Below are positions 47,299 through 57,970 of a stretch of DNA of 64,000 nucleotides, piece by piece. Within the stretch, counting starts at the first letter, position 1. Every line of letters starts with the position of its first letter. Origin of the DNA: Undaria pinnatifida (Eukaryota > Sar > Phaeophyceae > Laminariales > Alariaceae). The stretch lies in contig JABAKD010000023.1 in the NCBI GenBank assembly GCA_012845835.1, forward strand, positions 21,298,203 to 21,362,202, read 5' to 3'. The translations under genes were made by a program, and so were the position numbers. Below the pieces are notes generated by a model, which was given only the letters and a program-made list of their open reading frames with translations, was not told where the DNA came from and searched no databases.

Positions 47299-48677
47299 TA
47301 GGCTCGGGCCCATAATGCTTTTTTTTTTCTTTCAGAATTTCATGCTTTTTCCCCCCAAAAAAACTTAGCTAGAAAAGGGCAAGTATGCTCCCATTTATGC
47401 TTTTTTTCTGCTTTTATTCCCCAACTTATGCTCCGTTTCATAGCAGCAGCCATTTATGCTTAAAATAGCAAGGTGTACTCGACGGCCAGCCTTCTTTTGG
47501 TGTTACAAACTCTTTCGAAGCTTTTCTGGTCGTGTTGTGTTGCATATCCAACCTGCTGTTCCCCGGGTGTCCACTGCATGCGCTTGACAACGTACTCTTG
47601 AACGCCGTTGTCGATCGAGTACGAGTCGTTCGCCTCGAGAACTATGGGCAAACAAAATCAATGGTGTACGCGTTAACCTGTCTGAAAATGTGCTTGAACG
47701 AGGTATTGAGTACTCCGATCACAAACAATGTGTTTGTAATGATGTAACGCGCATTATTTTTAACTCAATTTCATCCTTCGTATTATTGCTTTCGAAGAAT
47801 GTCGACCGCCTGCTCGCACCTTCTTTCAGCATACATACAGCACCTACCTGTCATTCGTTGCACAAAAAGTAACCTCCCTCTCCTGCCAATTTGAAAAAAA
47901 TGAATAAATGTCACTCGTCTAACCAAGCAGCACGCAGCGAACAGCAGCGCTACGTCAGTCAGAAGGAGATGGCAAAAAAGCACAAGAAAGGAGAAAGCCC
48001 CACAGCCCCTCTACCATACTACCATGATGATGGATTACTCGAAGGTGCCTCTTAGCCTCGGCGTTCCGATGCCTTTTCGAAATGGAGCTAGAAAAAAAAA
48101 AAAAGAAAAAAAAAAAAAGAAGAGTTGCCGCCGAAATGCGGTCGAGGTAGCAGTTCTGCTGCCGGTCGTCAAGGCAGCTGCGAAGGATGGAAAACACCCG
48201 TTCTACGAAAGCAGAAGAGGGTTGAATCAGGGCCACGTGTTTGGCTACGTTGTAACAGCCAGGGATTTTCCCCTTCCTTGTTGTCTTTTTTTTATGTGAG
48301 GTCTTGTGGTCTTGTGGTCTTCTGTGGGCTTTGTGTTGTGTGCTGTGCGGTGCGGTGTCGTTGCTCGTTCAAACAAAACTACTCTCTTTATTTTAGGTCT
48401 TGAGGTATATAATTGCGTTACTTGGTGATAATTATATACGAAAAAGTCAATTTAGTCGACATTGTGCATAACTGCAGGCTGCTAGGCGCTGTGGAGATAT
48501 CTCAGATACCCCTTGTGCCCTCATTTGCAGCCGATATGCTCGTCGCTGACGTGAATATACTTTGTTTAAGGCATAATATGCTTAAACAATGCTCCCCGCC
48601 ACTTATGCTTTTACTAATGCGAAAAAAAAGCCAAATATGCTATAAGCTATGCTAGCATTATTATGGGCCTGAGCCTA
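47299..48677. mobile_element. Non-autonomous hAT-like element nested in the Copia element
   Basis: Left end TAGGCTCGGGCCCATAATGC (47299-47318); right end, inverted, TAGGCTCAGGCCCATAATAA (48658-48677). The flanking 8-bp duplication is CCTGAGAT (47291-47298 and 48678-48685). Many TTATGCT/ATGCTT words lie within about 170 bp of each end, typical of hAT subterminal binding sites. The interior has no transposase; the frames at 47955-48403 overlap on both strands. Confidence 0.93.
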
Positions 48678-48685
48678 CCTGAGAT

Positions 48686-49021
48686 ATTTTAAAAGGCCGC
48701 TGCGATGGTCAAAGGCGGTCTTGCGAGCCGGAGCTGTAGTTGCGACTTCAAGGTGTTGGAGCTTAGGAGGAGTTCTCCTTGCTGAAGTCGTTGATCTTCC
48801 AGCAGAGGTCGCTGAAGGTTTGCATTCTTCCGCTTGTGGTGAGGCCATAGATTGCGCATAGGTGTTGGGTACCGAAGTAGATACCGGACGGTATGTTGTG
48901 TCCATTTTGAGAGCCCTGCTGGTGTACTGCGAAACGTTATCGAACTGCTGTTTTGGCGATCCTTGGGGTTGTAGGGCCGCTGACGCGCTCTTACTTTAGA
49001 AGTGGCCGAGTCTGCTGTTGG
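48686..49021 (-). pseudogene. Short Copia internal remnant between the hAT insertion and the integrase break
   Basis: A 76-codon minus frame (48905-48675) runs into the hAT end and reads on in the flank left of it. It is Ser/Thr/Pro-rich and gives no domain. The integrase core loses homology near 49060, so a deletion joins here. Confidence 0.4.
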
Positions 49022-51217
49022 TTAAACGGAAGGCGCCTCTTCGATGAAGAAGCCTCTTTTTACCCTGCTGTGATCGTCGGTATATTTTGCCATGTCGGCG
49101 TATCCTAGCAGGTCAGTACTCACAAGTTTTGTATGTTCGCTGGAAAGGTTAGGCCGCAATATCTTACGGTGTTCCTGTTGAGTGCTCTTAATGATCTTGC
49201 ACGTATCACACGCCGATAAAGTGTCTGAAAAATTCACCCCACACTCTGCAATGTCCTTCACCTTGGACATCACCTGTCCATTGGGGTGACCCAACCTCTT
49301 GTGCCAGGTATTAGCTGGAACGGTTTTTGGCAGGGAAGTCGCTTTAGGAGTCGTCGTAGCATGAACAGCGAGGACGGTTTCCGGTTTAAAGTTTTTTCCG
49401 GAGATGGTAGGGAACGCCGTCCCAGGTGTTCGGCTGGTTGCACCAGTGATGAGGTCGAGATGGTACAAAGAAGGGCAGTGGCTGTCCTTTCGTAAAGGTA
49501 TAGCAAAAGCACCCATGTCAAGACACGACTGCGTGGCGATGATCATTGTGACCCCTCTCGCAGCAGCCGATCCCCTCGAAAACATGTGCCTGCCTAGCCC
49601 AGGTACGATCGTGACAGGAAGCTGTACAGAGTGATTAGAGCCTATGTGGTCCAACACTTGTACGACCAAAACCCCTTGACCAACGCCATAAAGGCGATGG
49701 TTTCCCGCTACGTTGATTATTACGGGAGGGTCCAGCTGCACGTAGTAATTCATTTTATGTTCAATGCCCGGTAGAAGCTGATTGTCGATGAAGTGGCTAG
49801 ACGCTCCGCTGTCCGCAGTCATGGAGAAGTCGACGGGCTGCGCGGCGATCTTGATCGGAGGTGCGGCGATGAAAGAATAACCTGTACCAGCTGGAGGTGA
49901 GGATGGACAGGAAGGAGTCGCGAAGGACGTAGAAGTAGCTGCTGTAGTCGCAGCCGCAGTAGTAGTGGATGGAGCATGTATCTCTCGGACGTAAGCTTCC
50001 ATTTGCGTTGTTGAAGTTGGAGTTGTGGCGGTATTGGCGTGAGCGCTGCGGTTGTTATTATGCCGGCCATTTTGTTGACCAGGACGAGGGCGACGGGTTA
50101 TAATGTCGTCCCGCATTTGAGACCGACAGTCGCTATTATCGTGGCGATCGGTATTATGCAGGCTACACCACGAATTATTTCGAGGTGTCGGGGGAGGTTT
50201 CTTCCCCGACATCTTTCCCTTGCGTTTGAAGCAATTTTGGAATCGATGGCCTGGCTTTTTGCAGTGTGAACAGGTCACTACTGCTGAGGGTGTTGACGTG
50301 ACTACCATAGCAGATTCACGCCCCTTCGCGTTTCGCAAAGCCCCGTTTCGCATAGCTCTATTCGCGTACGTATTACGCATTATTATAACAGCTCGGTCGA
50401 GTGTGAAGTCATCATCTGCTTCGGCGCTATATATTATTTGCAGGTATTCATCCGTGAGTCCTTCCAGCACTATGTCCAATATGCTGTCATCGTTAAATAC
50501 CTCTCCCATGTCCACCAATTCATCCCGTAAATAGTATACTTCATTTATAAGCACGTCTGGGTCTTGCCCATCCGTCATGACCATATGCGATAGTTGTTGT
50601 TTGAGTATACGTCTACGTTGGCGGGTGGAATTTTGGTATTTTCTAACCATACCATCCCAAGCAGCTTTTCCATTCGCAAGTTCACCTCGTTTGGGCTTGA
50701 ATTGTAGAAGAAAGCTGGCCGCCGCTCCCGATGTACTCAGGAACAAGAAGTCGAACAGAAGACGATTGTCGTGGTGCCAGTGCTTGACGTCTTCCAAATT
50801 CGAGATGTTGTCATCCGTGGCCCATAAACCTGATGTTGCGGCTGGGAGTGTAGAATATGCTTAAGATGATAGTGGCAGCTGCGCCGTGACCACGGGAGTA
50901 CTCCCTGCGTCCGGCTGTACATTTTTTGCCGTATCAGCCGGGGGTGTTTCCCCGGACTGAACGTTCGTTTCGTCAGTGGCCTGCCTGTGAGTTACAGGTC
51001 GTGAAGGCCTACTTCTTCTAGAAGATGGACGAGGACTAACTAGTTCGGGCTCGGGGCAAGGTCGCCCTTCCAGGATATCAGAGATCCCGGCATGACGCAT
51101 ACTTATCACGGACTGAGCCGTTCGTTTCCATACGTCGAACTTAAGCCAGTTAAATTTCCCGTTGAAAGCTCTAAAGAGCTTGTCTACCGCATCACCTGCT
51201 TTCGTGGACTCTCCCAT
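49022..51217 (-). pseudogene. Copia Gag-protease-integrase polyprotein, one internal stop, truncated
   Basis: One frame runs from ATG 51217 to 49022, interrupted by a single TAA at 50861-50863 (codon 119). Order: Gag N-terminus (GKFNWLKFDVWKRTAQ), the UBN2-type Gag core (AWDGMVRKYQNSTRQRR, then LRDELVDMG and LEGLTDEYLQIIY), a CCHC knuckle CSHCKKPGHRFQNC (about 176 residues after the second ATG at 50797), a second C/H cluster, the protease DSGASSHF motif, then the GAG-pre-integrase zinc site with HKRLGHP and CDTCK. Homology ends just after STDLLG and KYTDDHSR, so the integrase catalytic core and all RT are missing. The element could not move by itself. Confidence 0.92.
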
Positions 51218-51219
51218 GG

Positions 51220-51395
51220 TGATGCTGATGCTGATCGCTGATGCTGATGCTGATGCTGATGCTGATGCTGATGCTGATGCTGATGCTGATGCTGATGCTG
51301 ATGCTGATGCTGATGCTGATGCTGATCGCTGATGCTGATGCTGTAGCTGATGTTGATGCTGATGCTGTTACTGATGCTGTAGCCGGCTTAATGGA
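51220..51395. repeat. (GATGCT)n hexanucleotide microsatellite in the Copia 5' leader
   Basis: About 25 units with a few variants, directly upstream (minus sense) of the Gag ATG at 51217. The Ser-Ile/Leu-Met frames across it are artefacts. Confidence 0.95.
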
Positions 51396-51480
51396 GGTTT
51401 CTCTCAAACTTCCCGGTAAGATGCGACAAGCTTCAATGAGAAGTCGCTTGGTGCCGATCGATGTTTATATCAAAGGTCGA

Positions 51481-51491
51481 GGCTCATAACC
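51481..51491 (-). other. Copia primer-binding site resembling the Met-tRNA anticodon arm
   Basis: Minus-strand GGTTATGAGCC abuts the 5' LTR. Its complement, GGCTCATAACC, contains a CTCATAA anticodon loop (anticodon CAU). Drosophila copia is known to prime with a Met-tRNA 5' half cleaved in this arm. Confidence 0.7.
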
Positions 51492-51923
51492 TGTGAATAG
51501 CTTGTGAACACAATGGTTGTGTGAAGGCTCTGTCTTCTATGCGAAGGGATGCAGAGGTGGCACCGAAGTGTCTGTTAAGATCACTTGTGATAAGAAAGAT
51601 AAAGGATAGTTTAAAAAGGGCGCTTGAGGCCAAAAAGAGAAGAAGAAAAAAGCAGAGAAAGAAGGAAGAGAAGGAGAGTTGAGAGAGTTGGGAGAGTGAT
51701 CATGGTGGGTTGCATCACCACCTGATCATCACGGAACAAAGCCCGTAGTTCGGTAGAATACAGAGACAACGGGACAACCTTAACATACTCAAATCTACGT
51801 TTACATCTAGGTTACACCGAAGATTCAACGTAAGATTCAACTTAAGATTCAACTGCATATCTTATTCGTGCGAATAGACAGCGCATTAACTTAGATTTGA
51901 ATCCAAGGTTCATACTTTTAACA
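51492..51923 (-). repeat. 5' LTR of the Copia element
   Basis: Matches 45542-45977. Its outer edge lies 12 bp from the outer element's LTR. Confidence 0.92.
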
Positions 51924-51935
51924 GGATGGACACCA

Positions 51936-52445
51936 TGTCACGAATCGGAACCTAGGGGAGAAGTCTGGAATCAGGGTGAGATATGCGAGGATCTTTATGG
52001 CGAAGCAGATGAGGGCATCTAGCCTACTAGCATCGCAAGGTCCACACATGGGCTATATCTGTAGCACGCCTCAGGTATTCATAATGACTGACCTCCGGAG
52101 GACCGATACGACCGAGTTCAGAAGGCGCTTGTGCGTTCCTCGGAGAAAGAGAGCAAGTCCCTTGTGCATGTGCTCAAGATGTGAAGCTTCCCAAGAAAAT
52201 AGTGTGAAAATGGTAACTTGATTGCTTATCCAAAGGTTTATGAACGTGAACCCAAGGAATTGTGGAAGGTTTGGTTGGTTGATTGAAGTGAAGAAGTGAA
52301 GTGAAGTGGGTAAAAAGGGAAGTAGTGAAGTGTCCGGGTGGGGTAGAACACCCGACTTAAGGTGGGGACGTAAATATCGCGGCCCCTACTATCACGAAAA
52401 CGCCTCTGTCATAGCAACTCTTGAAACTGTCACAGAACCGTAACA
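51936..52445 (-). repeat. 5' LTR of the outer element
   Basis: Matches 41096-41607; ends GTAACA on the plus strand (TGTTACGG on the minus). The adjacent primer site is at 51924-51935. Confidence 0.87.
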
Positions 52446-52449
52446 TACC

Positions 52450-53459
52450 ATCCGATCGTCACCACGACAACATGGACCACAACAGCAGCGATGGCCGCGG
52501 GGACGGGGTTGAATACACACAGCAGGTGGGTGCTGCCGTGGCCGGGGAGGGGCGGATGCCCGAGAGGCCCGGATTCAGAAGCACCACCACAACATCCAGT
52601 GCTCTACCCAGACGGATTTGTGACAGAGTAGAGGTATGCCCCCAACCCGGCAACTAGCGGGTAGCGGTTGGCGCGAAGGACGCACCGAGGGGAAGAGGCA
52701 ACACATGGCCGCCGCAACATTTCAATGCCGTCGCTGATGCCATGGGTTCTGGTGTTGGCTCTACCCACGGCAATATCAGCAGGAATCTGAGAGATCTAAC
52801 GGGCGCTAGTACTGCTGTAGATGATACGTCGTGGGAGTAGCGAGATACCGATGCCCGCCAGCGTCGCGTAGGCACAAGCTGTGACAATGTGTCTCACAAC
52901 GAGCGCAAGCCGTGTCTGCGCTGCGGCATCGTTCATGCCAAGAGCCAAACTCATGATAGATGCAGGCGCTGATGCCTGCTGAGCTACGGGGAGCAGCAGC
53001 TACAGCAGCAGCAGCAGCCACGTCCTTTGACCAGCGGTGTGCTGTGTGTGTTGTGAGGAGTGACGAGCTGACCGAGGGCTATGGGATTGTCACCGAATTG
53101 TTCGTGTCTTGCCACATAACCCGAGTTTTATATCTCACGTACTTCTGGAAGAAAAAGCGATTTTGAGTTTTATATCGGGTGGTTTGCGAAATCGCAATTC
53201 GCGATGTAGAATTTGGGTTGAAGATTCGAAATATCGCACTCCTCTGAATTTTACAAGTGTCTAAAGAGACCACTATTTCGAGTTTTAGACATGTGGTGTT
53301 TTTTTCATGCGTTAGGTCCAAAACATCGAATGGCCTACCTCTTCCAGTTGGAAGTACTTAAGACCTAACCTCGACCCTTAAACATGTCTACGAACAAATA
53401 GCCTTTGCATGGCAATCTTTTGGTAGGGGTGCACGGGACCAAGAAAATAAAAAGAAGAA
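52450..53459. other. Unassigned sequence
   Basis: Short frames only. A CAGCAG run near 52990-53020. AT-rich 53090-53330. Confidence 0.35.
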
Positions 53460-53771
53460 ATTTCGGGTCTACTTGCGAGTCTGCCACCAGAACGAATGCC
53501 ACGTAGTTTTTCGACGGTCTACAGCAGTACGAACGACTTCCGATACACCCACCGAAGCACGGACTACCGGCCACTCGCGCGATCGACAGCAGGCTGTGGT
53601 TGTCGCGTGCCTCTGTGTTGGGGGCCCCTGTGTCCTACTCCTTGTTCGCTCTTGTTTCTGTAAAACCTGCGGTGTGCTCGATGGTCTCGCGGCAGCAGCA
53701 CACCGGAACGTCCGCTCGTACGACCTATCATTCTTCCAGGAAATGTAATATTTTTTTTGTTTATCAATAAA
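53460..53771 (+). repeat. Dispersed exon-like repeat, inverted copy of 9170-9490, cut by copy C
   Basis: Frame blocks VVFRRSTAV, SDTPTEAR, CLCVGGPC and KTCGVLDG match the minus strand at 9098-9454. The similarity stops where the hairpin-ended copy C begins after TATCAATAAATA. Confidence 0.7.
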
Positions 53772-53773
53772 TA

Positions 53774-56700
53774 CAAGGGCTTCGCTCGCGGGCGGCTCGA
53801 CGCCGCCCGCTACGCACGCGGAAAGAAGAGTGAACATTCAGTAGAAAGGCGGAAAAGAAGCACGAATGGCGCAACTGGCGACTTGAAAATGCCAAGAGGT
53901 TCATATATAGTACAACGGTAAAGGATTGAGACGATTTTGATTATGTGTTTGTTATTATCATCCATTCGCCCAGTCCATGATCGACACGTCGGAGGACTTG
54001 CTAGGCATATCTTTCCACCTCTTCCACCTCTCAGGTAGCACCTGTACACTTATTAATAGCTCTCCCTAAGTCGACCATCAATAATAAATTATCGTAGTGC
54101 ATAAACACCAGGCACGCGCTTGTCAAGGATAGAGACAGGAAAACTACAACTTAATATGTAAAGGAGCGCAGTGCCAAAAAAAACATGCTGGAAGCAGGAA
54201 CTTGAACGCACACACTGCAAACATGTGAAGTACATTTGTACTCCCGAGGACGAAGAGCATGCACTTAGGCATAGTCTAGTGCTCAAAAAACGATGCTGGT
54301 ATATAGGAACCACAACTTAACGTTCTATGAAGAACGTGCTGTCGACATTGCTTCCGAAGGAGCATGCAGGCTTCCTTGGACTCCTCCTCAGCGGAGGTAC
54401 CCAGCACCTTGCACTCTTGTTTGTTGTCGATGATCTTGTGGATCTGTCCACAAACGTTGAAGCATAGCGGGAGGACGTCGATAAATATGTGTAAAAAAGT
54501 ATTCGTAATTCTCTCCAGCAGACGTCGTTACCATCCAAACAACTGGAGATCCTTCTTTCGTTGTTAGTGATTGTTGTGGTATTGTTGTACTTGCTCTTGA
54601 TACTTAGAAGAAGAGCTGCACTGCATATATCCGCACGCAATCTCCTAAGTCTCGAGCAAGAGACATGAATGTCTCCAATATTAATAGGGACTCGTGACAC
54701 ACAGGACACAAGTAAAGAGTAGAAGGTACCTCGATGTCGAACGCCCTCTTGGTACCGTGGGAATGGAATGCGGGAGGTATATCGAGCAAGTGGTAGCCTG
54801 CCTTCTTCAGGAGGAGGTCACCGACCTTGATGTCGCCGGTGCACTTCGTGTTTACGTCCTCGCCGACTTGGCGGCCCTCGGCGACTGCTTCGCAGGGCTT
54901 CTGCAAACGACAACAACGGATGGGAATACCTGGCGTTCAGTGAATGTTCAAAATAGTAAGACTACGTAATAGTAGCTGTCGTCGACTTCCAAAGTTTGAA
55001 AGGAAGTCGTAACACTGTAATAAACGCGGTCGTTTATGGGCAAAGCCCTGCCTGGTACCACAACGTTGCTAACACCTATGAAACCACCACTGGGACAGGA
55101 ACGAACGGGATTCACAGTCGCAACTGGTAAGCGTAAGCCCCCGTATACTGCTATATAAGACCTACCGGCGGAATACCGACAACAAAGGGTAAGAGTGTAC
55201 TTGCTGTATGTAGTCTATTGTTCGGTACTACTCTAATAATACTGCTGCTATTAACACTATTACGACCGACGTGTACTTCGATTCCTGAAGAGGTTGCGCA
55301 CCCTACTTGTACTCGTTGATACAAAAAGTTTATGTGGTTGTATGAAAAATGAGTAACAGCAGTAGTAGTACACCGCGACACTTCATGAACAACTCGCTAA
55401 CCCCGATCACGGGACTGCTCTCCAGCACCAGCACCACCTAGGTTAACTTCAGCTTCTGTTTACTGCTATATATCAACCTCCAGAGTGTACTGCGACTGGT
55501 GCTGATGGTATGATGCTGCTGTGTTATTTATCACTGCATGGACCATTTTTACAACCCTGGCTGACCCCCGTGACGGGACTTGCCCGTTTTCGTTGCGTCT
55601 TGCATGTATAGATACCACGTAGTCGTAGTCGTACATCCAAAAAGTGTTTATACATTACAGCACAAAGCGTCACTGCATGGACCACTAGTTCAACCCCCGC
55701 TTACCCCGATGACGGGACTGCCCCGTACTCGTACTCGTACATACATGAAGTGTGTTTGGTTGTACGTATGAAAAATAAATCACAGCACATAGCGTCACTG
55801 CATAGTCTAGACCATTACTTGTACAACCCCCGCTTATACCCCGATGACGGGACTGCCCCGTACACTTAGTCGTACATACAAAAAGTGTGTTTGGTTGTAC
55901 GTATGTAAAGAAAATCACGTCACACAGCTGTAGCGTCACTGCATGGACCTAGTCGAACATACATAAAGTGTATTTGGTTGTCAACCTGCAGTACACTCAG
56001 CCAATTCTCAACACAGCACTACCGAAAATACAGGGTGTTGACATCTAGTCTAGTGTCTTACCTATGTGTCGCACGGCGCTGAACACACTGACAACGGGAA
56101 CAAAATCTCAACATCAGTAGCTGACAGCAAACATCAAATTCAGACAACACGAAGAAATGAAACTCACGTTTCGTCAAGCTCTCAGCTCCTTCGTTAGGGA
56201 CGCCGATCGTAGGTGAATCACAGGTGTCCGCATCACACCAGTCACACACACGAGGGTTGTCGCCGCTTCCCCAGTGCTTCTTGTTGAGGTTATGAAAAGC
56301 TTGGCACGTGGAAAGGTCGTCACTCCTGCGGGTGTCGCAGACATCGTACTGAGAACTCCCGTTTTTTCTAGTTCGTGCGATGAGGAAGCCGTCACAACCC
56401 TTTCTCGGGCACGGCCAATCAGGATTGCCAGAAGAAGCTGGGTCCCGTTCTTGCCCGACCAACGTCCACACGCCTGATCCTGAACCTCCACCAACCCCAC
56501 TGTTGGCGGAGCCTCCTCCCGCACTAGCCTTGGTCCGCTTCGCGATTTTCAGCTTCAAATTGTTATTGCCGATCCAGCAAATTTCGAATTCAAATTGTTT
56601 GCAGCCGTCAACGGCAATTCCCTCTCAGCCAGCAATTGGCCAACTTCAAATGTAAAAGTACAAAAAAGAAGTTGCTAAAAAGCAAAAAAAAAAAATCAGA

Positions 56701-56929
56701 GAGCAAAGAAAGCTATAAGCAGTAAAAAGGTATGCAGTAAAAAGACCAGAGAGCGAAGAAAGCTAAGAACTATACGAGTAAGGAAAGCAAGGAAGGCAAG
56801 GAACTTCGGGACGGTTCTTCTCCCCAGCAACTAATTTCTTTTCGGCAATTACGGGCTGAGAAGGGCTGAGAGGGGGGAGGATATGCCGAGCGAGACCTCC
56901 GAGGGGGTCGAGAACTAAGTAATTAAGTC
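53774..56929 (-). mobile_element. TA-flanked, hairpin-ended element, copy C
   Basis: 3' end CAAGGGCTTCG (plus strand) after TA 53772-53773, hairpin at 53788-53810. The 5' end is GACTTAATTAC on the minus strand, preceded by TA (56930-56931). Best-preserved exon structure of the three copies. Confidence 0.8.
54348..56558 (-). CDS. Cys-rich gene of the hairpin-ended element, copy C
   Basis: Exon 1 (within 56558-56160) keeps the Cys/His cluster (WPCPRKGCDGFL, VCDTRRSD with one Cys changed to Arg, CDWCDADTC) and a GTGAGT donor. Exon 2 (about 55128-54950) reads VNPVRSCPSGGF in phase with exon 1 in copies A and B. Exon 3, 54900-54730, is an intact 57-codon exon (KPCEAVAEGRQVGED and onward) between TTTGCAG and GTACCT. 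In the last exon, KQC is followed by CGA instead of TGA, so the native stop is lost and the frame runs on. The exon 2 to exon 3 junction is unresolved. No family recognised. Confidence 0.5.
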
Positions 56930-56939
56930 TATGTATAAA

Positions 56940-57277
56940 TCCTTTTTTGGTGTCAAGTATTTGATCAGGAGCTTTTTGTATCGGCCAAAGTATGCGATTC
57001 GTGAAATTGGAATTCTCGGTCGAATATAGCATCGTTCGAGCGCCGCCTGCGGGGGGCGGCTCCAACGCCCCTCGCCATTCCGTGTCCGTTCCGCACATCG
57101 ACGTGAACGAGGACGGATGCCGAGCGAGACAAGCGAGAAGTTGCAAAAATACCGCATGTCGAGGAGGGATTTCGGGAATTTTGGTTGCATCTTGATGTCT
57201 GCAACGCCTAAATGATTTACAAAATTGGCATCATTTCCAAACGGTACGTGATAATGTTTGGAATTTTGCGGTGGCAT
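56940..57277 (+). repeat. Repeat segment shared with 8130-8450
   Basis: Same orientation as the first copy. A shorter relative of its end (TGATTTACAATATTGGCTTC, then TTTGGAATTTTGCGGTGGCA) follows at 57340-57435. Confidence 0.8.
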
Positions 57278-57755
57278 GTGCAACTTAGTATTGTTTGGTC
57301 ACAGATTGTGCACCAGGTGTTTAATTGCACGCGCCTGGATGATTTACAATATTGGCTTCATTTACAAACGGTACTTATATGATGACGTTTCTAAACAATA
57401 TGTACTTGATAATGTTTGGAATTTTGCGGTGGCAACTAATTATTGTTTGGTCACAGATGGTGCACCAGGCACTCGAGACAAGACGAAGCAAGGTTATTAG
57501 CCCCGTCCCGCCCGAGACCCAGAGCAGCATAGGGCAGCAGCTGCCAGGGGTGTGAGACGAGGCATGCACGGCATGGGCTAGAAAACGTTGCCTGCAACAA
57601 CTGCCCGCCACAGCACAAACGCGCGGAAGCCGCCATGGGTCATGATTTGAGTTTTGCTTTACGTGGTTACTGCTGTTGGAGTAGCTTGAACGAACGCAGG
57701 CAAGGGGGGTTGACATAACAAAGGATTAACTGACTGCTGTGCTCCAGCTAGCTAC
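57278..57755. other. Unassigned sequence
   Basis: Only short frames apart from the partial repeat at 57340-57435. Confidence 0.35.
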
Positions 57756-57970
57756 TGCTGTGGAGTGCCCTCATCAACTGGAACCAAGCAACAAACACAC
57801 ATCTTGCCCGGGCTCGAGAGCAAGGGCGCCGGTCTGTCAAAGGGCTAATCCAGCCGTCGCGGTGATTCGTTATTCATGGTGCCGCGCTGTAGGCTTCATA
57901 CGTGCAGCGGTTGGTTGCGTGTGTGCTGTTGGGCTGTCATGTGCTGTGTGCGTGCTGGCCATGTGGCTGC

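Larger units (their letters stand above)
45542..51923 (-). mobile_element. Ty1/Copia retrotransposon, inserted in the outer element
   Basis: Direct LTRs 45542-45977 (436 bp) and 51492-51923 (432 bp), TGTGAATAGC to TTTTAACA. The flanks are GGATT (45537-45541) and GGATG (51924-51928), a 5-bp duplication with one change. On the minus strand the primer site is GGTTATGAGCC (complement of 51481-51491) and the polypurine tract TATGGGGGTG abuts the left LTR. It carries Gag, protease and the start of integrase at 49022-51217. The RT/RNase H region is deleted or unrecognisable. A hAT-like element (47299-48677) is nested inside. Confidence 0.92.
41096..52445 (-). mobile_element. Outer LTR retrotransposon of a three-level nest
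   Basis: Direct LTRs at 41096-41607 and 51936-52445, with TACC duplicated outside (41092-41095 and 52446-52449). On the minus strand the 5' LTR (right) is followed at once by TGGTGTCCATCC, a primer-binding site. The 3' LTR (left) is preceded by CTAAGGGGAA, a polypurine tract. The interior is 41608-45541 plus 12 bp at 51924-51935, separated by the Copia insertion. No Gag-Pol frame survives in the interior, so the superfamily cannot be assigned. Confidence 0.82.

Noticed and set aside
51192-51489. Ser-Ile and Leu-Met repeat frames
   Set aside because: GATGCT microsatellite.
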